DNA of 64,000 nt from Chitinophaga oryziterrae (GTDB taxonomy: Bacteria; Bacteroidota; Bacteroidia; Chitinophagales; Chitinophagaceae), in NCBI RefSeq assembly GCF_009758125.1, contig NZ_WRXO01000006.1, forward strand, positions 310,001 through 374,000, given 5' to 3'. Position 1 is the stretch's first letter, and each line of letters starts with the position of its first letter. Positions 34,952 to 44,531 of the stretch are shown piece after piece. Below the pieces are notes generated by a model. The model ran no database searches. It was not told the origin of the DNA and saw nothing but the letters and a program-made list of their open reading frames with translations. A program made the position numbers and the translations under genes.

Positions 34952-36481
34952 ATGAAAAATAAATTATTCATAATATCGATGTTTGCAGCTGCGGTGGTAT
35001 TCTCTTCCTGTAATAAGGACCTGCTGGATCAGACAAACCCCAACTCATCCACCATATCTGATTATTTTCAGTCAGAGTCTGATGTGTTACTGGCTGTGAA
35101 CGGTATATATCAGTCGTTAAGAAGTAGTAACTGTATCGGTGAGAACAGTGGATTATTTACAGAAGACCGTGCCGGCAATACCGGTGGTATTGACGTACAA
35201 TCCAATTCAGGTGAACCTTTTCAGTTCAGTGATTTTTCTATCCTGCCAAGCAATTCTTACCTGAAATCACATTGGACTGCATTATACCAGTCTGTTAGCC
35301 GTGCCAATATCGTACTGTCAAATATAGACAATGTGACTTTTGCCAGTGCGGATACAAAATCAGGTTATATTGCTGAAGCAAAGTTTCTCCGTGCCCTGAT
35401 ATATTTTCACCTGGTACGTAAATGGGGTGATGTTCCTTTGGTGACAAAACAATTAACTTCTACAGAAGTTCCTCTGTATACTTTCCGTGCAAAAGATACG
35501 GCCGTGTATGCACAAATTGTGGCAGACCTGAAAGATGTACTGGCTAGTCCTTTGCCTGACTTTCAAACGGGCGCTAACCTGGGCCGTGTATCTAAAGCAG
35601 CAGCAAATGCGTTGCTCGGACAGGTATACCTGACCAGGGCAGTTACCATCAGCAGCAGTAATAAAAATGAGGACCTGGCGAGTGCGAAGACTTATCTGGA
35701 AGCCTGCTATAACATGCGTTCGTTCAATGCGCTGACAGATATTCCTTATGCAGATGTTTTTGACGTGTCGAAAAAAACAAGCAATCCGGAAACTATCTTC
35801 TCACTGGTATACAAACAGGGAGACATCAATAATTCCTCTTCTATCGCAGCCAACAATCAGGCCGCGGGAGAAACGATCAACTCTCTGAAAGTAGCGACAG
35901 GTCTTGGTGGAAGTGTAAGACATGATCTGGTAAATGAATACGAATCAACAGATCTCCGTAAAGCATTTTCTATTAAGTATGCCAATGCTACTAACGTAAA
36001 AGACTGGTTCATTACCAAATTCCGTGATACAACTTCAGCTGCAGGTAAATTAGGTTATGGTGGTAATGATTGTCCTGTTATCCGTTATGCAGATGTAATC
36101 TTGATGCTGGCAGAAGTAAATATGTACCTCGGTGACAACGCAACAGCTATCAGTTACCTGGATATGGTACGTGTAAGAGCCGGGTTACCTGCTTACGCCG
36201 TATCTGTTACAGATGCTGATTACATAGCGAAATACCCTACACTTAAATTAGCTATCCTGCATGAGAGAAGAGTAGAACTGGCTTTTGAACAGAAATACTG
36301 GTTCGACGTGATCAGATTTTTTACAACGGATGAACTGATCGCTTACTACCATGCAAAAAATCAGTTGGACTTCGGAAGCCCTAAGCTGGCTAACTTCAGC
36401 AGGAAAGACCGTTACTTCCCGATCCCTTTGGATGAGTATAAACTGGACCCTGTTAAAATGTACCAGAACCTGGATTATTAA
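34952..36481 (+). CDS. SusD/RagB-family lipoprotein
   Basis: Substrate-binding lid for the preceding receptor. Lipobox VVFSSC puts the lipidated Cys at residue 20. The SusD body shows YIAEAKFLRALIYFHLVRKW, RVSKAAANALLGQVYLTRAV, VIRYADVILMLAEVNMYLGD, LAILHERRVELAFEQKYWFD and the terminal YFPIPLDEYKLDP. It starts 22 nt after the SusC gene and ends at an intrinsic terminator, so the transcript stops here and carries no enzyme gene. Confidence 0.94.
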   Translation: MKNKLFIISMFAAAVVFSSCNKDLLDQTNPNSSTISDYFQSESDVLLAVNGIYQSLRSSNCIGENSGLFTEDRAGNTGGIDVQSNSGEPFQFSDFSILPSNSYLKSHWTALYQSVSRANIVLSNIDNVTFASADTKSGYIAEAKFLRALIYFHLVRKWGDVPLVTKQLTSTEVPLYTFRAKDTAVYAQIVADLKDVLASPLPDFQTGANLGRVSKAAANALLGQVYLTRAVTISSSNKNEDLASAKTYLEACYNMRSFNALTDIPYADVFDVSKKTSNPETIFSLVYKQGDINNSSSIAANNQAAGETINSLKVATGLGGSVRHDLVNEYESTDLRKAFSIKYANATNVKDWFITKFRDTTSAAGKLGYGGNDCPVIRYADVILMLAEVNMYLGDNATAISYLDMVRVRAGLPAYAVSVTDADYIAKYPTLKLAILHERRVELAFEQKYWFDVIRFFTTDELIAYYHAKNQLDFGSPKLANFSRKDRYFPIPLDEYKLDPVKMYQNLDY

Positions 36482-36490
36482 TTCTTTGAT

Positions 36491-36526
36491 AACGCCATAA
36501 GTATGACATGCTTATGGCGTTTTTTA
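36491..36526 (+). terminator. Intrinsic terminator after SusD
   Basis: Stem AACGCCATAAG/CTTATGGCGTT followed by a T run; it closes the sigma/FecR/SusC/SusD transcript. Confidence 0.88.
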
Positions 36527-36557
36527 TATGTCCGGGATATAATATGTGAATTTTACA

Positions 36558-36565
36558 TATCTTTG
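36558..36565 (+). promoter_or_regulatory. -7 promoter element (TATCTTTG)
   Basis: TATCTTTG fits TAnnTTTG, 40 nt before the ATG of the scramblase-like gene and downstream of the SusD terminator. Confidence 0.5.
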
Positions 36566-36605
36566 CGCCCATTCTATTCTGTAACCGACTTTATTAAACC
36601 GTTGT

Positions 36606-37208
36606 ATGGGACAAACGAACTTACCCGAATTCTTTAAATGCGATGATTATTTTATCGATGAAAAAGTAGGACTCCTCAAATTTTCAAACGCTTACAAGGT
36701 GTATGGCGAACAGGGACAGCAAATTGGTAATATCCAGCAGGTTGTTCCGGTATGGCATAAAATACTGCGCCTGTTCATTAGTAAAGCAGTATTTCCTTTT
36801 GCACTGGATATTAAAGACATGAACGAAGTTGTGGTAGCAAGTATTCGTCGTGGCTGGACTTTCTGGTTCTCTAAAATCGACATCCTGGATGCTAATGGTG
36901 AGAAGATAGGCGGTATCAAACAGAAATTTAAACTGATGAAGCCTCTGTTCCATATTACTAACCAGTATGGGGAAACAATAGCACAGATTAAAGGCGACTG
37001 GAAAGCCTGGAACTTCAGCATTGTGGATTCCAGCGAAAAACCATTAGGCGCCATCACTAAAAAATGGGCCGGTATCCTGAAGGAAGCGTTTACGACTGCC
37101 GATAAATACCGCGTAACCATTGAAAAAGATTGCCCGGAAGATGTAAATAAAATAGCCATCGTTGCCGGTGCTATCACCATTGATATGGTACTGAAAGAAT
37201 CAAAATAA
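36606..37208 (+). CDS. Scramblase/LURP-one-like protein
   Basis: 200 residues without signal peptide. The chain of strands (LKFSNAYKVYGEQGQQIGNI, ILDANGEKIGGIKQKFK, FHITNQYGETIAQIKGDW, WNFSIVDSSEKPLGAITKKW) with the WxxxNFSIVDxxxxxLG and KKWxGxxKEAFTTADKY elements matches the phospholipid scramblase / LURP-one-related beta-barrel fold with a central hydrophobic helix (KIAIVAGAITIDMVL at the end). Family members are poorly characterised in bacteria; lipid movement should not be assumed. Single gene with its own promoter. Confidence 0.78.
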   Translation: MGQTNLPEFFKCDDYFIDEKVGLLKFSNAYKVYGEQGQQIGNIQQVVPVWHKILRLFISKAVFPFALDIKDMNEVVVASIRRGWTFWFSKIDILDANGEKIGGIKQKFKLMKPLFHITNQYGETIAQIKGDWKAWNFSIVDSSEKPLGAITKKWAGILKEAFTTADKYRVTIEKDCPEDVNKIAIVAGAITIDMVLKESK

Positions 37209-37254
37209 GACAAAAATAGATAAAGGTTTATCTCAAAAGTATTAGCAGACACTA

Positions 37255-37416
37255 AAAAGGCTCCGTCAGGAGCCCCGTATTTGTAGCGAACGTTTTTATC
37301 CTCCTTAACAGACTCCGGAGGGGGCCCCTTCTAAAATTGCCAATATCAGGGAATCTAACGGCGTCTTTTTTGTTGTTTTATTTGCTGCAAACACGGGGCT
37401 CTGTCAGGAGCCTTTT
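37255..37416. repeat. BIME-like pair of inverted REP-type hairpins
   Basis: Arms 37255-37290 and 37381-37416 are reverse complements at 28 of 36 positions, and each arm contains its own hairpin, GGCTCCGTCAGGAGCC and GGCTCTGTCAGGAGCC. Both hairpin loops read GTCAG on the plus strand. The 90-bp core has no ORF. The layout matches bacterial interspersed mosaic elements made of two inverted REP units. The left hairpin may also help terminate the upstream transcript. Confidence 0.6.
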
Positions 37417-37743
37417 ATGTTTTTGCCGAAACACAACAGTAAACATTAATAGCTACAAACGGGCATTTAACGCCTTGTTAATAGTCCCCTCAAAACGACC
37501 CCTTACTCACACTTCACATATTAAATTTTCTTCCCAACACAATAAAAGGCAGGATTTTGCGTAACTCTTTCCGTGGGTTACTTAATATTTACCTTTACCT
37601 GCTTTGCGTTTTAACAGCCTGATAATCATTATATAGTTATTATTGTAAATTTTAATATAAATTTGCGTAATTTTCGTCTTAAATAGTAATTTAGACACTG
37701 GTTAAGCTTCCTTTAAAAGACGCCAAGACCTACTGTATTCAAT
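37417..37743. promoter_or_regulatory. Intergenic region with -7 element TAAATTTG
   Basis: No gene seen. TAAATTTG at 37658-37665 fits TAnnTTTG and would give a leader of about 70 nt for the gene at 37744. Nothing else is recognised. Confidence 0.4.
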
Positions 37744-38217
37744 ATGAGGCCGATCCTATGTCTTTTTTTGATTATTGTGCAGTTAATTGCGAGAGGGCAG
37801 ACTGCTGTGCCTCCACCGGCCATTTCACCACCAGCCAGCTCTCAGCCGGCCGCTCCGCCAGCGGACAGCATGAAAGCGAAAAAAGGGAATTTTGAAACCG
37901 AATTTAAAATGAAATCCGGTAGTTTTCTTGGTTTTGGACAGGTGAACCTGGGGATGGGAGAGGTAGGATTTAAAGTCGTTGTTTTTTGTGAAAGTAAACA
38001 GAAAAGCGCCCGGCTGGAATTCCGTATTAACACCCCCAGAGGTAAAAAAAGCAGGAAGATCGGTACCCTGAAGATCCCCTTTACCGGCGATACCACATAC
38101 GCCCTGAAATTTACAGGTAACCCAAAGTATTCCAACGGAGTACACGATGTCTATCTCGTGGCTAAAGGCGGTAGTCCTTTTAGTATTACTTCCATCTCCT
38201 TTGAACAGGAATACTAA
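37744..38217 (+). CDS. Secreted proline-rich-leader protein, possible carbohydrate-binding-like fold
   Basis: Signal peptide (MRPILCLFLIIVQLIARGQ) and then a Pro/Ala/Ser linker (VPPPAISPPASSQPAAPPAD). The remaining 110 residues are strand-rich: VNLGMGEVGFKVVVFCE, SARLEFRINTPRGKKSRKIG, LKIPFTGDTTYALKFTG and NGVHDVYLVAKGGSPFSITS. That last part (distance-type strand pattern ending in GVHDVYLVxKG) resembles carbohydrate-binding modules of family 6 type, in which GxHxxYLxF is common. Function unproven. It lies 44 nt before a GNAT gene on the same strand. Confidence 0.7.
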   Translation: MRPILCLFLIIVQLIARGQTAVPPPAISPPASSQPAAPPADSMKAKKGNFETEFKMKSGSFLGFGQVNLGMGEVGFKVVVFCESKQKSARLEFRINTPRGKKSRKIGTLKIPFTGDTTYALKFTGNPKYSNGVHDVYLVAKGGSPFSITSISFEQEY

Positions 38218-38261
38218 CGACTTTTACTATCTTCACAATTCAATCAAATTAACCACCGGAA

Positions 38262-38747
38262 ATGCCATCTATCACTATCAGCCTGATTCAACCGGATGAT
38301 AATCAAACTATAGCATATATAGTAAGGAGTGTATTAACCGATTTTGGTTTGAACAGACCAGGTACTGCATTTGCCGATACGGCGCTGGACCATTTATCAG
38401 AAATATACAATGTTCCGCGTTCTGTTTACTACGTAGCAAGGGTAGATGGTGAAATTGCCGGAGGAGCCGGTATTTACCCCCTGGAAGGTGGCCCTGCACA
38501 TATCTGCGAGCTGCAGAAAATGTACCTGCTGCCTGCATTCAGAGGTAAAGGGATTGCCCGTACTATCATTGAAAATTGCCTGGATTTTGCCCGTAAAGAA
38601 AATTACACCCATTGTTACCTGGAAACGATGCCCGAATTAGTACAGGCCGTTAAATTATATGAATATTTTGGTTTTTATCACCTGGATGGGCCTCTCGGTA
38701 ATACAGGTCATTTCACCTGTATTAACTGGATGTTAAAAGAATTATAA
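38262..38747 (+). CDS. GNAT-family N-acetyltransferase
   Basis: 161-residue soluble acetyltransferase. The core is VARVDGEIAGGAGIYPLEGG, then ELQKMYLLPAFRGKGIARTI (acetyl-CoA pyrophosphate loop RGKGIA), NCLDFARKENYTHCYLETM and the closing YEYFGFYHLDGPLGNTGH. Length and order fit single-domain GNAT proteins. Substrate unknown. It follows the secreted protein gene by 44 nt and may share its transcript. Confidence 0.9.
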   Translation: MPSITISLIQPDDNQTIAYIVRSVLTDFGLNRPGTAFADTALDHLSEIYNVPRSVYYVARVDGEIAGGAGIYPLEGGPAHICELQKMYLLPAFRGKGIARTIIENCLDFARKENYTHCYLETMPELVQAVKLYEYFGFYHLDGPLGNTGHFTCINWMLKEL

Positions 38748-39085
38748 ATCTTTAATAATTTTTTCTATTTTAGGTGTGTGGTTGACACCATAAGAATTTA
38801 TCAACCGTTATGAAAACTAGTTCGTACTAACTCAAAGAATTCTGTAGCGCATCACCTTGTCACATAATATTTACAGCCATATGCTTAGAAAACCCGTGCT
38901 GTATTGTTAACTATTGACCCATTGCCTGCTATTCTTTAACTATTAAACCACGTTATGATGATTATCCGAAACAAAAGTGTGTAAACTATAGGGATGTTAT
39001 TGCATTCCCTGTAGACCCAAATCTATCATGCCGGTAACCAGCTGTTACCACGGGCATGTCATTTCTAAACTGTCAAACTTAACGT
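38748..39085. other. Gene-free leader region before the third SusC gene
   Basis: About 340 nt without a credible ORF. No sigma/anti-sigma pair precedes this SusC gene, so its control region should lie here, but I could not assign a -7 element or operator with confidence. Confidence 0.35.
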
Positions 39086-42000
39086 ATGAAAAATTCAGAC
39101 CTGTTGAAGGCCCGGCATTCCCATGCCTGGCAGTCAATACCACTGTGCATGAAACTAATTCTACTCCTTTCCGTATGTTTCTTACCCACCGCTCTCTTCG
39201 CCCAGGATATCACCTTAAAAGGGAAGGTCCTGGATAAAAACAATGAACCCGTTATTGGTGCTACGGTGAAAATAGTTGGTACTCCACGTGGTACCACTAC
39301 CACTCCTGATGGTTCTTTTACATTAAGCGTACCTGCAACTGCACAGTTAACCGTAAGTGCTATCGGTTTCCTGCCGCAAACAGTTTCCGTAAAAGGGAAT
39401 GGACCCATGAATATCGCGCTGGAAGCGGATACTAAAGGTCTTAGTGAAGTAGTGGTAGTCGGTTATGGTGCGCAAAAACGTGAAGCCGTTGCGGGTTCCA
39501 TCGCTACTGTAAAAGGAGCGGACCTTATCAAATCTCCTGCTACCAATTTATCCAACTCTATTGCAGGCCGTATGCCAGGTGTCACTGCTATGCAAAACAG
39601 CGGTGAACCTGGTAATGACGGTTCTTCCCTGCGTATCCGCGGTTCCAACACACTGGGTAACAATGATCCGCTCGTTGTTATTGATGGTGTTGCTGCGCGT
39701 ACCGGTGGATTGGAAAGGCTCAATCCTGTAGACATTGAAAGCATCTCGGTACTGAAAGATGCATCTGCTGCTATCTATGGTGCAAGAGCTGCGAACGGGG
39801 TTGTACTCGTTACTACCAAACGTGGTAAAAGTGGTAAACCTCAGCTTACGTATTCCTTTAACCAGGGATGGTCTCAGCCTACACATATTCCCGATATGGC
39901 AGATGCTTCACAATATGCACAACTGCGTGATGAACTGAGCCTCTATCGCGATGTTCCCGCCAATGAATGGGATGCTGCCTGGAAAGTGTACAAACAGAAT
40001 GGCACCTATACCTCTCCTGTTACCAACAAGCAATGGGATGTGGCTTTCGGACAATCAGAAATACAAAAATATAAAGCCAATAATGATCCCTGGCTGCATC
40101 CTAATACCAATTGGTATAAGGCTACTTTCAAGGACTGGTCACCGCAATCCAATCATAGCCTGCAGATTTCCGGTGGTACGGATGCAATGAAATACCTGGC
40201 TTCTTTTGGGTATCAGTCGCAGGACGCTTACTACAAAAAATCAGCTACCGGTTATGATCAGTACAGTTTGCGTGTGAACCTGGACAGCAGGGTGAATAAA
40301 TACGTGAATGTAAGCGTTGACCTCATGGGGCGGCAGGAGTACCGGCATTATCCTACCCGCAGCGCCAGCGATATCTTCCGTATGCTGATGCGCGGCAAAC
40401 CTACTGAACCTGCCTACTGGCCTAATGGGCTGGCTGGTCCGGATATAGAATACGGTAACAACCCTGTAGTCATCACTACCGACCAGACCGGGTACGACAG
40501 AGACAAACGTTACTACATGCAAACCAATGCCCGTTTAGACGTCACCGTTCCCTGGGTGGATGGGTTGAAACTGAGTGGTAACGTGGCATTCGACAAATAC
40601 CTCAAACGGACTAAAAAATGGATGACCCCCTGGTACCTCTATACCTGGGACAAAAAAACATATGAAGCAGATGGTACCACGCCATTACTCGTAAAAGGTA
40701 AACGTGGTACGGACCAGGCTACCCTGGCTCAGGGGGATGAAGACCAGAGTAATATGCTGTTACGCGGATTGCTCACTTACGATCATACCTTCGATAAAAA
40801 ACATACTGTTAACCTGGTATTCGGGGTAGAGCGTGAAACGGTCAACTCTGATAACTTCAACGCTTCCCGTAAGTATTTCGTTTCTTCTTTAATAGACCAG
40901 ATGTTTGCAGGAGGAGATCTTGAAAAAGATAATGGCGGTAGTGCCTGGGACCGTGCCCGTCTCAACTATTTCGGACGTGCGGCTTATAACTACAAAGAGA
41001 AATACCTCGCGGAATTTGTATGGCGTTATGATGGTTCTTATATGTTCCCATCGACGTCCCGTTTCGGTTTCTTTCCTGGTGTAATGGCCGGATGGCGCAT
41101 CTCTGAAGAGAACTTCTGGAAAAATAATATCCATGTGGTAAACTATTTAAAACTCCGCGCATCCTGGGGGAAACTGGGGAATGACCAGATTTATTATGAT
41201 GATAATGGAGATGGTACGCTCACTTTGCAGGAATACCAGTATTATTCTACTTATGGCTTTGGCAGCTATGTGTTGGGCAATAATGTAGTGAAATCATTGT
41301 ATGAAGCACGTATCCCTAACCCATACATTACCTGGGAAGTAGCGAATAATTATAACGTTGGGTTGGATGGTTCATTACTCAATGGTAAACTCTACTTTGA
41401 ACTGGACGCCTTTATCAATAAACGTTCAGGCATACTGGTAAGAAGAAATGCTTCTATCCCTCAATCTACCGGTATGACGCTCCCTGCTGAAAATATCGGT
41501 AAGGTGGATAATAAAGGATGGGAATTCCGTATAGGTTATACTGATAAGATCGGCGCTGATTTCCGCTATGATGTAAGTGTAAACGGCGGTTATTCTAAAA
41601 ACAAGATCATTTTCTGGGATGAAACACCCGGTGCGCCTGCCTGGCAACGTTCTACCGGCCAGCCAATGAACACCGCTCTCTACTATGAATATGACGGCGT
41701 ATTCAGAGATTTTGATGCTATCAGCAAAAATACAATCGATTACAGTGCATTGACGAATAACCTGCGCCCCGGTGATATGAAGTACAAAGACATTAATGGG
41801 GATGGTAAAATTAATGGCGATGATAAGGTGCGTAACTCCAAAAGCACCCAGCCTAAGTTTACCGGCGGCCTGAATATCAATCTGGGCTATCGCAACTTCG
41901 ACTTCTCTGTTCTCATGCAGGGGGCTGCTGGTGGGGCTTTGCCCATTAACACGGAATCCGGTGAGATCGGCAACTTCACGAAAGACTACTACGATCATCG

Positions 42001-42313
42001 CTGGAGCCCGGATAACCCAAGCAGTGTGGACCCTCGTGTAAACGACCGTAACGATACTTACTGGTCTACCGGCAACACTTACTGGTTGCGCAGCACCAAC
42101 TACCTGCGTCTGAAGAACCTGGAGATAGGCTATGGACTGGGAGATCTGTTTAAGAAAAAAGCAGGGATCAGCAGTTTCAGGGTATATGCCAACTGTCTGA
42201 ACCTGTTCACGATCGATAACCTGAAAATCCTCGATCCGGAATCTATCAATGGTAACGGTCAGTACTATCCGCAGTCAAGGGTCATCAATGCAGGCTTTAC
42301 GTTAACTTTTTAA
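39086..42313 (+). CDS. SusC/RagA-family TonB-dependent receptor (sugar-oxidation locus)
   Basis: Outer-membrane importer of 1075 residues. The N-terminus allows two starts: 39086 (used here) adds 21 residues before MKLILLLSVCFLPTALFAQ, a perfect signal peptide on its own, so 39149 is an equally good start. Then come the carboxypeptidase-like domain (ITLKGKVLDKNNEPVIGATV), the TonB box (LSEVVVVGYGAQKREAVAGS), plug (LRIRGSNTLGNNDPLVVIDG, VLKDASAAIYGARAANGVVL) and a barrel ending NAGFTLTF. No STN domain. SusD begins 10 nt downstream, and genes for a PQQ-type sugar dehydrogenase and cytochrome c follow. Confidence 0.95.
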   Translation: MKNSDLLKARHSHAWQSIPLCMKLILLLSVCFLPTALFAQDITLKGKVLDKNNEPVIGATVKIVGTPRGTTTTPDGSFTLSVPATAQLTVSAIGFLPQTVSVKGNGPMNIALEADTKGLSEVVVVGYGAQKREAVAGSIATVKGADLIKSPATNLSNSIAGRMPGVTAMQNSGEPGNDGSSLRIRGSNTLGNNDPLVVIDGVAARTGGLERLNPVDIESISVLKDASAAIYGARAANGVVLVTTKRGKSGKPQLTYSFNQGWSQPTHIPDMADASQYAQLRDELSLYRDVPANEWDAAWKVYKQNGTYTSPVTNKQWDVAFGQSEIQKYKANNDPWLHPNTNWYKATFKDWSPQSNHSLQISGGTDAMKYLASFGYQSQDAYYKKSATGYDQYSLRVNLDSRVNKYVNVSVDLMGRQEYRHYPTRSASDIFRMLMRGKPTEPAYWPNGLAGPDIEYGNNPVVITTDQTGYDRDKRYYMQTNARLDVTVPWVDGLKLSGNVAFDKYLKRTKKWMTPWYLYTWDKKTYEADGTTPLLVKGKRGTDQATLAQGDEDQSNMLLRGLLTYDHTFDKKHTVNLVFGVERETVNSDNFNASRKYFVSSLIDQMFAGGDLEKDNGGSAWDRARLNYFGRAAYNYKEKYLAEFVWRYDGSYMFPSTSRFGFFPGVMAGWRISEENFWKNNIHVVNYLKLRASWGKLGNDQIYYDDNGDGTLTLQEYQYYSTYGFGSYVLGNNVVKSLYEARIPNPYITWEVANNYNVGLDGSLLNGKLYFELDAFINKRSGILVRRNASIPQSTGMTLPAENIGKVDNKGWEFRIGYTDKIGADFRYDVSVNGGYSKNKIIFWDETPGAPAWQRSTGQPMNTALYYEYDGVFRDFDAISKNTIDYSALTNNLRPGDMKYKDINGDGKINGDDKVRNSKSTQPKFTGGLNINLGYRNFDFSVLMQGAAGGALPINTESGEIGNFTKDYYDHRWSPDNPSSVDPRVNDRNDTYWSTGNTYWLRSTNYLRLKNLEIGYGLGDLFKKKAGISSFRVYANCLNLFTIDNLKILDPESINGNGQYYPQSRVINAGFTLTF

Positions 42314-42323
42314 GTAAGCAAGT

Positions 42324-44171
42324 ATGAAACAGTTAATAAAAAAAATATACATTGGTCTTACCTGTGCATCTCTGCTTACAGCAGGTGCCTGTAAAACCGA
42401 TTTCCTGAATACAAAGCCATTGGGCGAAGCTACTACAGATGATGTTTGGAGTGATCCTGCATTAACAGAAGCATTCGTGAATGAAATATACAATGGCCTC
42501 AGCAGTGGCGGTTTCCTGGAAACCATGCTGGCATCTGCTACAGATGAAACCATGTTCACACATAACTATGGTCTCAAAAATATGGTGGAAGCTACTATCA
42601 GCCCGACCGATGCCGAATATGTTACCAACAGGGGTACATTCCAGTGGGGCGAAATGTACAAAAGGATCCGTGCCTGCAATGTATTCTTTGCCAACGTGAA
42701 TAAAGTACCATTTGATAAAGCCATGGTAGGACGCAGGCTGAGGGGAGAAGTATACTTCCTGCGCGCATTTTACTATCACCAACTGCTACGCGCCTACGGC
42801 GGTATTCCTTTGATAGATTCTGTGTACACACTGGATGACAAAGACTATACAAAAGCCCGTAATACTTTCGCAGAATGTGTGGACCATATCACCAGAGACT
42901 GTGATTCCGCGGCCTATTATCTGCATGGTACAGAAGGGGTGTCTGTAAAAGGCCGCGCTAATGAAGGCGGCGCACTGGCATTAAAATCACGTATCCTGTT
43001 ATACGCTGCCAGTGATCTGCATGATCTTCCTACCGCCAAAGCAAAATCCGCCGTTATAGCAGCGGCCCCAACACCGGAAGTACTGGCTTACCCCGCCGGC
43101 GACCGTACGGCACGCTGGCAGAAAGCTAAAGATGCTGCAAAGGCGGTAATAGACCTGGGCGTTTATTCCCTGGCATTTCCAAACCCTGTCAGCGCGACCG
43201 AAGCCAGCGCCAATTACCAGGCGATGTTCCTGAAAGATAACAGTGAAAGCATTTTCTCCCGTTATTTTGTAAATGCTAAATCCGAAGCGGGAGGGCAGAT
43301 AGGCTTGTACAATGGCTTGAACGGGTATCATAACTGGTCCGGCAATACGCCTACCCAGTTGCTGATAGACGATTACGAGATGAGCGATGGTACCACCTTC
43401 GACTGGAACAAAACTGAGCAAAAAGCTAATCCCTATATCAACCGCGATCCACGCTTTTATGCCACCATCCTTTATGATGGGGCCGACTGGCGCCAGCGTC
43501 CTTCAGATGTAACTGCCAAAGACCCGGCTAACCAGGTACAGGCAGGTTCTTATGAAGTGTGGGATGCAGATAACCAGAAGGTAGTCCCTAATCCGGGACT
43601 GGATACCCGTCAGGGCCCCGTGGAAGACTGGAACGGTAGTTTCACCGGTTACTACATCAAGAAGTTCATTGATCCTACGGTGGATGCACAGTATTTCCGC
43701 CAGGAAGTACCTTATCCGTTCTTCCGCTATACCGAAGTGATCCTGAATTATGCAGAAGCCTGTATAGAGCTGGGCCAGGAAGATGAAGCCCGTACCAACC
43801 TGAATGCCATCCGTACCCGTGCCGGTATGCCGCCCATTACGGCTTCAGGTGCGGCTTTGAAAACAGCTTACCAGCGTGAACGTGAAATTGAAATGGTATT
43901 TGAAGAACAACGATTCTTCGATGTGCGCCGCTGGATGATTGCCCCGGCAACTGTAGGCCGCGCCCTGAAGGGGATTAATGTGACCGGCAAGCTGAAACCC
44001 GGCAGCAAGGTAACTTTATACAAGTATGATCTGACTAGTTACAACTATACCTATACTCCTGTAACACTGGTAAATGAAAACCGCCTGTGGCTGGATAAGA
44101 TGTATTTCATGCCCATCCAAAGGGACGAAATGAACCGTAACAGCAAACTGGTGCAGAACCCCGGGTTCTGA
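42324..44171 (+). CDS. SusD/RagB-family lipoprotein (large)
   Basis: Lipoprotein lid of the receptor encoded 10 nt upstream. Signal MKQLIKKIYIGLTCASLL ends in the lipobox TAGAC (Cys23). The SusD body is recognisable (RRLRGEVYFLRAFYYHQLLR, ALKSRILLYAASDLHD, FFRYTEVILNYAEACIELGQ, LNAIRTRAGMP, AYQREREIEMVFEEQRFFDV, FMPIQRDEMNRN). At 615 residues it is longer than the other SusD proteins here. A terminator hairpin follows at 44193. Confidence 0.94.
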   Translation: MKQLIKKIYIGLTCASLLTAGACKTDFLNTKPLGEATTDDVWSDPALTEAFVNEIYNGLSSGGFLETMLASATDETMFTHNYGLKNMVEATISPTDAEYVTNRGTFQWGEMYKRIRACNVFFANVNKVPFDKAMVGRRLRGEVYFLRAFYYHQLLRAYGGIPLIDSVYTLDDKDYTKARNTFAECVDHITRDCDSAAYYLHGTEGVSVKGRANEGGALALKSRILLYAASDLHDLPTAKAKSAVIAAAPTPEVLAYPAGDRTARWQKAKDAAKAVIDLGVYSLAFPNPVSATEASANYQAMFLKDNSESIFSRYFVNAKSEAGGQIGLYNGLNGYHNWSGNTPTQLLIDDYEMSDGTTFDWNKTEQKANPYINRDPRFYATILYDGADWRQRPSDVTAKDPANQVQAGSYEVWDADNQKVVPNPGLDTRQGPVEDWNGSFTGYYIKKFIDPTVDAQYFRQEVPYPFFRYTEVILNYAEACIELGQEDEARTNLNAIRTRAGMPPITASGAALKTAYQREREIEMVFEEQRFFDVRRWMIAPATVGRALKGINVTGKLKPGSKVTLYKYDLTSYNYTYTPVTLVNENRLWLDKMYFMPIQRDEMNRNSKLVQNPGF

Positions 44172-44192
44172 TATCTGAAGAAAAACCGTATG

Positions 44193-44228
44193 AAGAGATG
44201 GCTTGCTTTGGCAGGTCATCTCTTTTTT
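44193..44228 (+). terminator. Intrinsic terminator after SusD
   Basis: Stem AAGAGATG/CATCTCTT with a 16-nt loop, followed by a T run. It would end or attenuate the SusC/SusD transcript before the dehydrogenase gene. Confidence 0.7.
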
Positions 44229-44286
44229 GTGTCTGAAATCCTATATCCCTTCATCATGGAAAGCCCATTCCTTCGGCATTCTTTCA

Positions 44287-44370
44287 GCATTCCTATATCG
44301 TTTGGATATAGGAATGCCGGTAGAATGATATAGGAGTGATATAGGAGAGATAAAGGAATGATAGTAGAAT
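44287..44370. repeat. Hairpin followed by degenerate 11-bp tandem repeats
   Basis: GCATTCCTATATC (44287-44299) pairs exactly with GATATAGGAATGC (44305-44317) around a 5-nt loop. From 44305 to 44370 the sequence is six 11-bp units of the type GATATAGGAGT (units at 44305, 44316, 44327, 44338, 44349, 44360), decaying to the right, with part of a seventh. It lies between the SusD terminator and the dehydrogenase gene. Confidence 0.7.
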
Positions 44371-44531
44371 GCTAGTAGTAGCCTGCGTTTTACTCTCGTT
44401 TTAACCGTATTAAACGCCTCTTTTCCACTCATCAAATAAATAGTAAGCAGACTTGTTTTAAGCCCCTGGTATTTCGTAATTTGGCTTTGGCTTTAATCAC
44501 AATCTTATTAATAACCATGTTTATGCACAAA

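Noticed and set aside
37337..37564. 75-codon frame next to the BIME-like repeat
   Set aside because: Starts inside the repeat core and shows no protein-like pattern.
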